Below, one piece after another: positions 22,772 to 35,227 of a stretch of 64,000 bases of DNA. The notes under the pieces were generated by a model. That model made no database searches. It was not told the origin of the DNA and was given only the letters and a program-made list of their open reading frames with translations. Each line of letters opens with the position of its first letter. Position 1 is the first letter of the stretch. The stretch lies in contig JBBHKE010000999.1 in NCBI GenBank assembly GCA_037447655.1, positions 49,768-113,767 of the forward strand, read 5' to 3'. The stretch comes from Zygnema cylindricum (Eukaryota; Streptophyta; Zygnematophyceae; Zygnematales; Zygnemataceae). Position numbers and translations under genes: made by a program.

Positions 22772-23498
22772 GGGTGCATCTCCATGTACTTGAAACTTAG
22801 CGAAAAAACTTTGGTTTTAAGCAAAGATCCGGCGGACCCGGATTTCGAGTGTCTCTATATGTAATAACGACATAAATATTTAATCTTGTGACGATTGTAT
22901 ACGCTGCCAATGCCCGTGACGGCTATCAACGTCTACAATCTCTGATGAGGCACGTTATTTTTTGTAGCAGCTTGTGACGTCGCATGAGTTTTCGTGACAT
23001 TGTAGACGTACCGCCTTCGAGCCTGTGCCCTTTCACGGTTGAATAAGATGCATTTTGCCTTTGCGTCGCTTCTCCGCTCGACGTGAAATGGCATTTAATC
23101 TTGAGACCCTTGGCGAAGTAAAATCCGCACCCGGCGCAAACGGACAAAATATAACGAATAATGTACCTTTCGCCATGGAATGAATTCGTTTCAAATTTTG
23201 GTAAATTTTTTTACACATGCTAATACGTGTTCCTACTTGCTTTTTGAACATACTTTGTTTTAAAACATATCGTCCCTATTTTTTAAAGAAAATTTTGAAG
23301 ATGACGTTTTTTAGCGTGGCCGTGGGTCGAAAAACACAAGACGACAACATGTAGTACATTCTAAATTCGATGATGACATAAAATGTACTTCTCTTTTTTT
23401 CTATTTTTTTGTATGGCAAAAACTTACGCGGTACAGCTCTAAGTTATACTAGAAAATGACAGAAAAAAACCCTTACTTAGGCACATGGAGACGCACCC
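22772..23498. mobile_element. Harbinger-like MITE (family H, copy 1)
   Basis: Terminal inverted repeats GGGTGCATCTCCATGT and (reverse complement of the right end) GGGTGCGTCTCCATGTG. It is flanked by TTA on both sides (22769-22771, 23499-23501), the 3-bp duplication typical of PIF/Harbinger elements. No transposase is encoded. The interior matches 52846-53613 in the opposite orientation, and the first 295 bp of the window. Confidence 0.85.
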
Positions 23499-25573
23499 TT
23501 AGTTGAAGTTGAAACCTTATATATCAAAGTTCACAGTTATACGTCGACGCTACATTTGATTCACTTCTGTTCATTTACTGAGAAATAATGACTTTCCACA
23601 TGCGAATATGTTTGACTTTCACACAGTCGACCACGCGGTTGTTGGATGAATATGTGTGCATATGATTTTTTACAACCCGGTTTGATCCCCGTTTTAGACT
23701 ACACAGTCACATGCGTTCGTGGTTACTAAAAATCACTAATTATACTTTTTCACTTAAAAAGGTACAATTTTGTGCGGTCTGACATTGACTGTACACCACA
23801 CTATTTAAATTGCAGTTTATTTTCGTTTTTTACACTAATCAGAACAAAACCCTAAATGGCGTGAAAGAAAAAAAATGTTATCGAAGATTTTTGGTCAAAA
23901 TTTGGGGGAACCAAATTAGCCTTCAATACGCTAATAACGATTTGTGGAGTAACGAACACTACGTCATTGCTCATCGAACCATTTTGAAATGTTAATAAAA
24001 TGCGTACGTACTTTTTTCGTACATAATCGTATGATGTTCGTATATGTTTGTACTTTATACAGCTATTATACGAGGTATTTTAGGGTTTTTTTGGTACATT
24101 TTTGTACATTCCCTATATTTCAGTGCAACTGTCCTACAAATTTAGTTCACTTACTAACATTTTTAGTTCACTTATGTGCAGTTTCCGAGATTTTCCGTAA
24201 TTTCTGGGTTTATGTATATCATGATTTTAGGGTACATTCTCGTACATTCTCGTGTATATTAGTTTAATAATTGCGCTACATTTTTTGTACACTTAATTAC
24301 ATTGTCCGTCCATTTTCGTACTTTTCGTATGTTCTGCTATAATTCAATGTAACTGCCTTGGATATTTCCGTACTTTTATGATTTTTAGGGTACATTTTTT
24401 GTATAATTTTGTAAATTTTTGTATATTTTCCGTACTTTTTCATATTTTTTAAGGACTTTTTAAGGCCACGCTTTCAGCACATTTCCCTACATCACTTTTT
24501 TTGCGAAATTTACGAAAAGTATGAAATCGACGAATACTACGTAGTTTTCGCAAAAAAGTTAGAATTTGTACGAATTAGACAACTATGGTTCCTTCCAATA
24601 AAGACGGGGGAAATCCCTCGAACCCGTTGGCACATGTTCAAACATCAACCACGTGCACACGACAATAAAACGCAGGGCGCACCAAAGCTATTGAAAAAAA
24701 ATCTAGTCGAAAAAAGTGTGCATCAATGCCGATTAAACTTGTCAAACTTTCATTGAAAAAATTCAAGTTTTACACGTGCAAGTTTGGAAAAATAATGGAC
24801 AACAACTGCACATTTTTTTCTCTTTAAGGTATAAAATGACGCCTTTCCTTATTGGTCACAAAGCTTAAGATTGTTAAAAAAAAAATGTACGATTTGTCTT
24901 TGGTGTTCCACACTATTTTGAAGCGAGTTTCTTGTTTACGAATTTTTTGTTATTGGCAAGAATCGTTCAAGTTCTTTTTTCATGTCGGAAACGTTCTGGG
25001 TTTAATTTCATGGCAAGGATGTTTCAGGTTTGTGTGATTGAGGGAAAATTTTCGGGTTCGTTTTTTTTTTGCGGAATGTTTCGGGTTTTGTATTTGCCAT
25101 TATACTGTTCGTTTCAACTCGCGCACATTCCCTATTACGCCTTACGGTCATGTTTTGTGTTGTTAGGTAACTCATCACACAATTCAAGATTACAAGCGTC
25201 ACTGCCAACAATCATAGTTATTGTAGAAAACTCCATACAACTGATGCATGTTTTTGTACAATAATTGCAATTACAGGCCATTTATAAGTAGATGCGTGTT
25301 GGAATTACTAATGTTTGTGTATAGGTAATTTTTCTATAGTTGTAATTCCAGTTACTTATATTATTGATTATGGAACGTCAAGGGGGCCAATTTATTGCTC
25401 CTAAAAAAAAATTCATTGTCGATATATAAGTAAATATCATTAAAATCATATATTGCATTCATAAAGTTATACCATATACAACGTATAGTAAGTCTCCTCA
25501 CGTATCACAGCTAGGTCCAAGAACAAAAGTAAAAAACTCCAGTACGAAATGCATAACACTTAAGTACAAAAAA
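23499..25573. other. AT-rich intergenic DNA dense in GTAC
   Basis: 23740-24500 is crowded with short 'tttttgtacattt' and 'cgtactttt' words, a composition shared with 31060-32200. No coding match was found on either strand. I see no regular tandem unit. Confidence 0.5.
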
Positions 25574-26146
25574 AATATTGTTGTGTATCGAGAATTTCCT
25601 TATTGCCCTAATTTTGATAGCTGATGCTACCAGTTATCGAACGGTGATGGGTTCTGATACATCGCTCTCAGACCAGCAAAGACCATCGCTGGTAATATTG
25701 GTTTGGGGGGAGGGGGGGGTGGTTTGTACTACAATTAGGGATTGTAGTAAAAAGATGAAGAACAGAATGAGAGCAGAGTTATCGTGACTATCATCAATAA
25801 TTATCGGCCCAATATTTATGTATAATTCATCACGTTATTCCCTTACCGATATATTGAAGGAATATATTGATTATCGCTATGTCAATAAAAGGTACATATT
25901 GGTTATGAGCAAGAGCCTACTACGCACAACACTACTAAAAAAGTCGTACCAATGAAACCCTATAAAATATCACCAAAGGAGCTAATTAGTTTACTGCTAA
26001 AATTACTTATCGACATATCGAACAAATATATCAATGAAATATTGCCAAGATCCTTATTGAAAGAGTGAAACCATATATATATAATTGGTATGTAAACAAA
26101 GTGGTGCATATTTGTTATCAATAAAAGGCTACCGATACCCAACACA
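25574..26146. mobile_element. Possible MITE with TGTTG(G/T)GTATCG ends
   Basis: The left end reads TTGTGTATCGAGAA. The right end, reverse-complemented, reads TGTTGGGTATCGGTAG. Similar 'gatacccaacac' or 'gttgtgtatcga' ends occur at 38868-38880 and 59491-59505. The interior is AT-rich and rich in TATCGAT-like words. No target duplication could be fixed. Confidence 0.35.
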
Positions 26147-26559
26147 TGTAAAAGACACTTTGTTTTTTATGGCCCTTTTTGTCAACTATGAGACAAATTG
26201 TCTATTACTTGCCCTTTGACATATTCAAGCGATAACTTGCTATGATTTCTAAATCAAACGACAACCTTGTTGACACCTCCATCTAAACTTTCGCTTCATG
26301 CTAAAATTGTGTTTTGCCACATGGCGCAAATTTAACATTCCATCCAAATCGGTGCATTTACGTCAACTTTGGTTTGTTTTGACAAGCTATCCCATTATGT
26401 GCCGGGATTATGTCCGTAAGCCAATTTGTATCGCTTGAAGTTGCATGTTTAACAGAAATCGACAACAATGGAGTGTGTTCCAATTTCGTATCTAATCACG
26501 AAATGCTACATAAAAAGGTGAGGCATGTAGTTTATCATAACTATATAAGATGGTGACAC

Positions 26560-26965
26560 ATAAAATGAATGAAGTTGTTAACTTTAAAGGAATGGTAGAA
26601 AAGGATGTACATACAAAATTTTCACGGACCGCCTTTCGAAAGGAGAAATAGAGCTAGTAAGGTTTTAGAGATGGCTCAAACGGATGTATGCGGATCTGCT
26701 AGGGTGGAGCCACTTAGTGGGAAAAGGTTTATGTCAACTGTTCTAGATGATTAGTCCAACTTTACTAAGGTATAATTTATGAAAAGAAAACATGAAATTG
26801 TCTTCGAGTTTAAAAAGTAATCGAAGTTAAAACTTCATGGAAAATCCATTCTAGATATCAATTTGGACAACGGCCGGGATTATACATTATAATCTCTCTT
26901 GGATAACTTAAAAGAAAAGGCATCTATCCAAAATTTTCGGTGAAGGATAGCAAAAAAATTACTTC
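26560..26965 (+). pseudogene. Old copia integrase relic
   Basis: Pieces in one frame read GKDVHTKFSRTAF, ASKVLEMAQTDVCGSARVE, GKRFMSTVLDD, FMKRKHEIVFEFKK and LDNGRDYT. These line up with the zinc-domain end, first core Asp (QTD) and second core Asp (LDN) of copia integrase. At least four stops interrupt it. It is more diverged than families A and B. Confidence 0.65.
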
Positions 26966-27512
26966 ATCTTTTAAGCGTTGGTATACCACCAAATAATTTA
27001 TGTAATGGCCAAAAAAGCCATTTTTTTTTCTTTGAAAAAATTTGGCTCAATTTTGTTAGATCAATAATATTCATGATTTCAAACCCTACGTTGGTGTGGA
27101 GTGTAAAATACCAAATGTAAAAATATTATGTATATATATATATATTATATATATAAAATAAATATACTTGTATAGGTATCTGCCGATTATAGGAGATCAT
27201 AAAACCGATATAAATGGACTTTTCAACATGTCGATATCGCGTTGTACCAAAGGTCAGAGGTCGCAAACGGTCAACCGAAACCGTGACCGACCGTTAACCG
27301 ACCGCCTGCACCGGATCCGGAACGGATTCGGTTGCCAAATTTTGGGGGTCGGGCCGTTACAGTCGGTTGATTCACCAGAAATAAAAAAACGGTCGGTTAC
27401 GGTGGGTCAACCAAAAAACCAAAAAAAATGAAAACTTTGTACTGTCCCTATAATCCAACATTGTTGTACTTTGTACTCTTTGGCATCGTGGAAGTACGTG
27501 ACATCATGATTA

Positions 27513-27775
27513 GCGTCGCAAATCTGACACGGTAATGTAGTAAGCTATTCATTTCGCAAATCAAAGGGAACGCGACAGAGCGTCGCAAATCTGACACGGT
27601 AGTACACTATTCATTTCGAAAATCTTAGGGAACCCGACAAAGCGTCGCAAATGTGACACGGTAGTACAATATTCATTTCGCAAATCTTAGGCAACGCGAC
27701 AAAGCGTCGCAAATCTGACACAGTAGTACACTATTCATTTCGCAAATCTTAGGCAACGCGACAAATCGTAATTAT
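27513..27775. repeat. hAT subterminal tandem repeats (about 62 bp x 4)
   Basis: Four units starting 'gcgtcgcaaatctgacac' at 27513, 27580, 27642 and 27704, each ending in 'gcgacaa' sequence. Such repeats near hAT ends are usually transposase-binding sites. That role is inferred here. Confidence 0.85.
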
Positions 27776-28053
27776 TGGCTTATTCATACGTCGTACATTA
27801 TTGCAAAAGTGCTAATTATGCATTTTATACCGTGTTTCCACAAATATATCATATTATTATGTCAATGTCATGCGGCATGTAGTAATAATTGGTTAATAAA
27901 TCAGTAAAAATCAAACTATTACGTCAATTTCCCACGACTAGTCTTAATTATTAGCGTGCTCACATGTGTCAAACAATAAATCGATAAATGGAATTGTTAT
28001 TTAAGTTAGAGAAACTCGACCACAATTCAAACAAAACTTAGTCATACACTAAA

Positions 28054-30262
28054 ATGGAGAAAAACATCCTCGCTTCCATTAAAACTACAATCCAAAACGA
28101 ACTTCGAAAATCAAAAAATGGTGAAATTGCTCACTATTAACTAGTGAAAGAAAGCAAGGCCACTTCAAATTGTTGGAAAAAATTTGAGCATGTCTATGAA
28201 GTTAGAACATTAAACAAATACATGGTAAAGGGGCAGGTTTTGTGGCTTGTAATACGTGTTTCATAGTTTATCAATACAAGTCAGCAAACGGTACTTCAAC
28301 AATCAATACTCACACATGTTTAGATTCGGCCGACATGGATAATTCAAGAGGACTTCTTCGTAAGTTTCTTTCAAAAACGGAGGCGAAAACGAGTGACCGA
28401 AAAATATTTGCGAAAATGGTGGCGTTGATGTGTTGTGAGGACCTTCGACCATTTTCGATAATCGACGGTTCAGGTATGATTTATTTTAAATTCTATTTAA
28501 GATGGCTTGAGTGTAAATGTCATTATAACTTGTTTTGTTCAAAAATTTATAAATTTGAGCTTAGTTTGTCATGATGTTGTTTTTTATTTGTCTTTCTATA
28601 AAAAACAAATCATTTTGGTAGAAACCATCTTTATTAATCATGGTTAGTAATTGTATGATATTTTCTTATTGTTTTTTTTGTTTTTTTCCTTAGGTTTTCA
28701 AGCATTTTGTCAAGCATTGTTTGATGTTGGTGTTTCGTCCAACAAAAGTGTTGACATCGACCAACTACTCTCGTCCATCAATAGTGTAAAAAACTATATT
28801 ATATTTTCTGCGAAATATATTCGTAGTTTGATCATCCCAAAACTTAGAGAAAATATTGATAATAATATTTTTGTCGTATTCACGACCGATCTTTGGACCG
28901 AGACAATGAAAAAAACCTCATTCATGTTAGTAACCGCTCATTTTATTAACAAAGAATTTAAACTTCATGCACGGACGCTTCAAGTTGATCATTTTTCGGA
29001 GGAAAAACACACTGCGGAAAATGTTTTAACGGCTTTCAAAAATTGTTTGACCAATTTTGAAATGTCCAATTTTGATCGATGTGTTGTCGTGACTGATAGT
29101 GGCTCTAACATGTGTGCGATTGAAGGTCTACCAAGTATGTTTACTTCGATACCTTGCGCAGACCATAAAATTGCAACAATTGTGACAACGATCTTGAATA
29201 AGAGCGGAACTTCCAAAAAACGCAAATACGGTGTGGAAGTTCCTGGTTTTTTTGATCTAATTGACGCGTGTAAATCATTGGTCACGTTTTTCATACAGAG
29301 TAATTTACAAAATCTTTTGAAAAACACATTAAAACAAAAAAACACAACGCGGTGGAATTCTTTGCTCCGAATGCTTAAGAGTATTTACGATGCATTCAAT
29401 GAGATAGGACCAATCGCTCAAGCAAAAAACAAATTGATACTTTTTGCTTGTATCGATAACACTCACCTTACCGAACTTATACGATTTTTGGAAAGGTTCC
29501 AAGAAGCGACCCTAAAATTGGAAAAATTCAAAGAACCAACTTTACATTTGGTTTTGTTTGAACTATCGTCTCTCCATAACCATTGTAAAATAAGAAAAAC
29601 ATCTTACAATGACGGTGAAAAAGAATGCCCCGCCGATTCCTTAAACTTGCAAAAATTGAAACAACTTTTTGTGAAATTTGCACTACCGAAGTGGGGCCTT
29701 CATGAGTATCATATTGTCGCGGCTCTCTTAGATCCCCGACAAAAACAAAAGCTTGAAATAATTGGGGTATCGAAAACCAAAATTGAAAGCGCAAGGGTCA
29801 AACTTTGAGAACTCGCAAACGACCTCGATGATGACGTTGATTTCGGTAGTCCTCAATGTATCACAAAAAAACGAAAAACATCAAAGTAAAGACGGTTTCC
29901 ACAATTTTTTTGGTGAGAGCGATGAGGAAAATGAGGTTCTTATTACCACCGACAAAAAAACGCTCGTTAACGACGAAATGAAACGTTATTTTGATTTAAA
30001 GTTAACTAACGACGAAAGATTAAACTTTAACATACTTGAATGGTGGAAAAAAAAATCAAATGTACGTGCGAAAGATGGAGGATTTCCTATTCTAGCCGGT
30101 GTTGCTAGATCTATTCTAGCTATTCCGGCTTCTAGCTCCATGTCCGAATGCAATTTTTCGGATGCTAGGAACACGATAACAAAGAAGAGAAGCTCACTAG
30201 CTGCTTCAATTGTTAGTGATTTTTTGTGTGGTAGATCGAACCGAGATCTTTTAAATGCATAG
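28054..30262 (+). pseudogene. hAT transposase (BED finger, RNase H-like core, hAT dimerisation domain)
   Basis: The N-terminal BED finger is visible as CWKKFEHVYE followed, in another frame, by GFVACNTCFIVYQYK...THTC. A likely intron runs about 28474-28693 (CAG/GTATGA ... CCTTAG/GTTTTC), joining RPFSIIDGS to GFQAFCQALF. The core includes FTTDLWTE (first catalytic Asp region), VVVTDSGSNM and CADHKIA. The C-terminal dimerisation domain is ILAIPASSSMSECNFSDARN with KKRSSLAASIVSDFL. Damage is a TAA at about 28138 near the start, a frame break at about 28218 inside the BED finger, and one at about 29780. The main core frame (28694-29808) is otherwise open. The transposase would bind the ends and cut and paste the element. 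Confidence 0.88.
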
Positions 30263-31062
30263 TTTTTTTATTTTGTTTTGTTTTCTAATTATTGTTATTT
30301 TTTTAGTATTAGTTATCATGTTTTTTTTCCTTTGAAATTTTTGTTGTATTTCACAATTTTTCTAGTTTTTTTTTGTTTTTTTTTTCTTTTAAACCGAAAT
30401 CCTTATTTTTATCAAATTACCAAAGCGTCGTATGTATAACAAATTTAGATTTATAGATTTTTGTGTAGTTTTAAGTTTGAGGTTGAAAATTTGTACAATA
30501 GAGTCGAAAATAAAACGAGGTTGTGATTTGTTTGTTTCTGTATTTGATACTACAAAATATCTTTTGTTTTTTTTGCTCATCACAATGTGTTTTTCGTCAA
30601 TTGATTTTCTATGTGAAAACTATGATTTTTTTTTTTTCATACATAATTGAAAATTTACCTTTTTTGCATAATTCATAACATAGTATCGTAGTCGAAAGAA
30701 AAACCGTCCGAAAATTGTAGCGAAAAAAATAGATTTGCGAGAGAATAAACATTAATATAAGGGTTTAAGCATTAATCTAAGAGTTACACGCAAAATTAGG
30801 AACAAATCCCTTGAAGGAGGTGACTGTCGAGGAAAAAAAAATAAAGACAAAATAGTAAAAAGAAGATGTACACGAGCTGTTTTTTTTCAAAGGGAGATGT
30901 ACCACTACACCACTCATTGTTATTAGTATTAATAAGTCGCTACTACTTATAGCCAAAAATCACAAAATATAATTATCAACATTATTTAAATGCATGGACT
31001 ATAGCCTGCCACGTCTCCTTCCATTAAACAATATTATTAATTATAATTTTTCATTAACACTA

Positions 31063-31558
31063 CACCGCGAATCGTAATTATTAATTAGCATCATTAACGC
31101 TAATTCCGTCACCACTTTTTTTGGGGCAAATTCTCAAATAGAATAAAGTACGCTAAATGTTTCTGAACGTTATTTGAGGTACCCCGCTCAATACGGTTCA
31201 TAACTGTAATTTAGTGTCCTTTTAAATAGTGTGGTGTACGGACTGTCAGATATGTACTATTACGTACCTTTTTAAATTTAAAAGTACAGAAAATATAATA
31301 ATATATAATTGCGTAAATATTTTCCGGCATACGCAGATGTCAAAAAAACGCGACGGCGTACGATTTGAACAATTTCGTACATATACATGTTTTAGTATGG
31401 ACATATTATGTGCCGAAAATTTTTACAAAGCAGTTTACAAATTAGAGTACACGATAAATTAGTATCATGGTGTACCCGAAAAAACACAATTTACCGTAAA
31501 GTACGCTAATTGTTTCATTACGCTATATTTTTTATTACGCTAATAGCGATTCACGGTG
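31063..31558. mobile_element. TA-flanked MITE, family M (copy 1)
   Basis: The ends are CACCGCGAATCG... and, reverse-complemented, CACCGTGAATCGCTATTAGCG, each next to TA. The TA flank suggests a Tc1/mariner-type target duplication. No coding capacity. Inserted inside the hAT element. Confidence 0.7.
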
Positions 31559-31649
31559 TACAGTACGTCAAAGTACAGTGATGTACATTTAAGTACAATA
31601 AAGTGTACTATACTATGCTGTAGCACTCGGCCCGCTTCGGGGGTCAGTA

Positions 31650-32186
31650 CACCGCGAATCGTTATTAGTGTCAAAGTCACTAATTTGGGTTCTTAAAATT
31701 TTGATTTTTTTCCTCAAATAGGATACATGATTTTATTTTTTCCTTAACGTTAATGAAGGTACCGTGCAAAATAGCATAAAGAACGAAAGTACAATAATAT
31801 TTAAATAGTATGGTGTACAGTCGATATCAGACCGTACATAAATGTACATTTTCAAGTGAAAAATTTACACAAAATGAAATAAGTCAGACGCGCACGCATA
31901 GGAACGTGCGCTCAAAAAACGGGATTAGTCTGACACGTAAATTAGTTTGATATGTACGGATATTTTAATTTCACGACGGCGTAAGATATCTAACATTTTG
32001 TACGGATACATATATTAATGTATATAATCGTACGGAGAATATTCCATTTTTGTTGTTCCCAAATTAGCATAATGCCGAAATTAAAATTCACCTTTTAAAA
32101 AAAAATTTAAATTCTTAATTACCATCAATTACGGTAAATTTTATTCAACACTATTTAAACTTTGACACTAATACCGATTCCCGGTG
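31650..32186. mobile_element. TA-flanked MITE, family M (copy 2)
   Basis: Left end CACCGCGAATCGTTATTAGTG. Right end, reverse-complemented, CACCGGGAATCGGTATTAGTG. Flanked by 'cagTA' and 'TActg'. The interior is rich in GTAC. Non-coding. Confidence 0.75.
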
Positions 32187-32317
32187 TACTGTACACTGCC
32201 AAGCAATAGTACAGTACAGTACTGTACAGCTACTGCGACTGACGATGTGACTTGTTCCCCGATATGCCGATATCTAAGGGACGCCACGCCACCACCCCCT
32301 CCCTTCCCACCCCCCCT

Positions 32318-32794
32318 GCCAAAGGTCGCAAACGGTCAACCGAAACCGTGACCGACCGTTAACCGACCGCCCGCGCCGGATCCGGAACAGATTCGGTTGC
32401 CAAATTTTTGGGGTCGGGCAGTTACGGTCGGTTGATTCACCAAGAAAAAAAAAACGGTCGGTTACGGTCAGTCAACCAAAAAACCAAAAAAAATGAAAAT
32501 TTTGTACTGTCCCTATAATCCAACATTCTTGTACGTTGTACTCTTTGGCATCGTGGAAGTACGTGACATCATGATTAGCGTCGCAAATCTGACACGGTAT
32601 TGTAGTAAGCTATTTATTTCACAAATCAAAGGGAACGCGACAAAGCATCGCAAATCTGACACCGTAGTACAATATTCATTTCGCAAATCTTAGGGAACGC
32701 GACAAAACGTCACAAATCTGACACGGTAGTAACACTATTCATTTCGCAAATCTTAGGGAAAGCGACAAATCGTAATTATTGGCTTATTCCGTCG
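32318..32794. repeat. Second copy of the hAT left-end region
   Basis: From 'caaaggtcgcaaacggtc' onward this matches 27255-27785, including 'ggatccggaac', 'tgtactgtccctataatccaac' and three subterminal units (about 32579, 32645, 32707). It lacks the perfect CAGAGGT terminus and is followed by the element's right terminal block. It could be a nested non-autonomous relative (about 32318-33010) or an internal duplication. Confidence 0.75.
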
Positions 32795-33018
32795 TACATT
32801 GATTAATTTTGTACTTTTTCGGTTACGGGCGGGCACGGTTAGTCGCGAAAAATCAAGATTCGGTTAATTTTTATTTTCGTAAACGCCGGTCGGTTAACGG
32901 TTAACCATTTTGGATCGTGACATAACCCGGTCGGGCGTCGGTTACTCAGATTTTGAAAAAAAAAAACGTTCGGTTTCGGTTATGTAAAATTTTGACTTTT
33001 GCGACCTCTGCCAAAGGT

Positions 33019-34711
33019 CCGATCGATTGCCTTTGATTTCGATTGATATACATCACTATTTGCGGATGACTTCTTGTATAGTACAGTGCTGTACTTACAA
33101 TCATAGTACTGTACTTACAGTTGTACCTTCTGTATCCTAAAGTCTTCACAAACGGCCTCTTTAGAAAATTCAAAATTCACTGACGTGACGGCAGCCTTAA
33201 AAATCCACTCACGTTTTGACAGTCGGCATTTCCGGGAAACCAGGGACAAAACGTCGCACGTAAATATGAAAATGACGTCAAGGCGCGCACTTACAAAGAA
33301 CCAGGTGTGAGAAAATCGTCATCCTTTCGGAAAATATGTACGGTCTTTTCACGAATACTTTTTTTTTTGAAAACTCGTCCGTTTCCACGGGATTCTATCA
33401 CATGGAGAAAGCCCTAATTACGCTATAACCCAAATAGTGCCACCGCTATTACCGTAGGTAGGTATCGCCACCGACAGTACAGTAAAGTACCGTACATTAA
33501 AGTACAGTGCCGTACTTTGTACGCTCTCTAGCGGGTCAAACCACACGGCGGGTTACAGTTACATTTTTGAATCTGTTTCGCTGTCGGAACGTAGACCGTT
33601 AAGGGTTTGCATAATATGTTAGGGCGTCGGGACGCTTTCGAAATTCTACAAATACGACAGCGACACAGATTTGAATATGCTGGTCACGCCCTAAGATGGT
33701 GACGTAAGTTTTTGGCGTCCAGCGTTCCGACTCCAAAAATTCCAAATTCAAGTCAGAACGTGGAAGGATCTCCGTGACGTCAACTGTTTGCAGGTCATGC
33801 CAGCATGTAAATCTGAGGTTGACACGTAGCTGAAGGTACTTGTACCAAAAGTCAAAGCATATCATCCGAAGAAAATTAAGCCAATGAGAGGCAGATATCC
33901 ACGTCAGCCAGACATATAACGCTTTAATTTCTGACGGCTTTGTCAACACGTGTACTGCCAGCCTGTCGTTCTGAAAAACATCGCTGACGGCCTGACGCAG
34001 AATCAAATTTTTTAGCAGTTTTGCTGACGGCCTGACGCAAAATCTTTCTGAAAGATCTCAAGGCGAAATTGTACCTTCGGACAAGATCTGCCAGAGTTTT
34101 TGGAGGGATTCTCCGCAGCTGTCCGATGAACGTAAAACCTAAAAGTCTAAAACCTGTAAATCTAGCTGTTGCTAGATTCGGTATCATATCAAATCTAGCA
34201 GAAAACATCAATAAAACCGAGCCCTGTTCCTACCTCCAGCCGCTTAAACAGATCGCTACACGTACATGCTAAATCATACTCTTCCCGACAAAAAGATCAT
34301 ACACCTGTCGAATTTTCATTCGAGAGCATCGTTAAATGCCATGTGGCGCGAATCTTCGGTTCCTTTATTCCACCGACATGCCTTCTAGCCGCGGCGCCTC
34401 GAAGACGTCCCCAAAAACTTGTCTCTATTCGAACATCGCCGTACATTTATCAAAAGTACAGTACCGTGTCAAATTCTCGGGAGTAAAAGTACAAGTATAC
34501 GGCCCTAGCCGACTTTCCTATATATTTAAAAAAAGTCCTATCGTGGAAGCTCCTCTGGAAGTGAACATAGCCGTTTTTGAAAAGGAAAAACGCCGAATTT
34601 TTCTCCCACACGAAAAGAAAAAAGATTCTCTGCAAAAAGATTCTCTCCATCATCTTCTATACCGAAAGTCAACGCCGGAAATTCCTGACTTGCTCTGTGA
34701 TCATTGCTTTA
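33019..34711. other. Intergenic region upstream of the FKBP gene
   Basis: Contains GTAC-rich stretches (33070-33120 and 33470-33530) and a 38-bp direct repeat around 'gctgacggcctgacgca' at about 33984 and 34022. A TATA-like 'cctatatatttaaa' lies near 34517, about 195 bp before the FKBP start codon, and could be its promoter. No gene recognised. Confidence 0.45.
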
Positions 34712-35184
34712 ATGATTATCGAAACGTTGGAGGAAGGAGACGGAGCGACTTTTCCTAAACCTGGTTCGCACGTGTGTGTCCACTATAACGGTAAGGAAAA
34801 AAGGATAAGAGTTCATTAATTTATAAGAAGAATTATGGTTTTTTCATGAAATTGTACGTTAAATTTTTTTATTTTCCTAGAATAAGTTCAATTTCTTCAA
34901 TAAAAGAAAACGTTGAGAAATTAAAAAAAAAAACATTATTGCAATCAATATTGTTACAATTATAGAAAAAATATATAGGAAGATGAATGTGTCGTACAAT
35001 AAATGTAAGGAAATTTAAATGTGGATTTGGACTCGGATTCTTGATTTAAAAAAAAAGATCGAATTTTCGAATTTTTGAGATTTATAATTAAATGTGTTTA
35101 AAATCCTGACATTGAATTTGGGATTCGTTACGTCATTGTCTTTCATTTTATGACAAATCACAAAATCCATAATATATATGTATG

Positions 35185-35227
<43 letters not shown>

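Larger units (their letters stand above)
27255..33010 (+). mobile_element. hAT transposon, near-complete, decayed
   Basis: Both ends carry the 13-bp inverted repeat CAGAGGTCGCAAA. The 8-bp sequence CCAAAGGT flanks the element on both sides (27247-27254 and 33011-33018), the duplication length diagnostic of hAT elements. Inside lies a BED-finger/hAT transposase reading left to right (28054-30262). Subterminal tandem repeats follow the left end. A second copy of the left-end region lies near the right end (32318-32794), followed by a different right terminal block. Two TA-flanked MITEs sit in the right half. Confidence 0.9.

Noticed and set aside
34336-34758. 140-codon plus-strand ORF upstream of the FKBP start
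   Set aside because: It overlaps the FKBP first exon in a different frame, and the FKBP frame has the clear family match.
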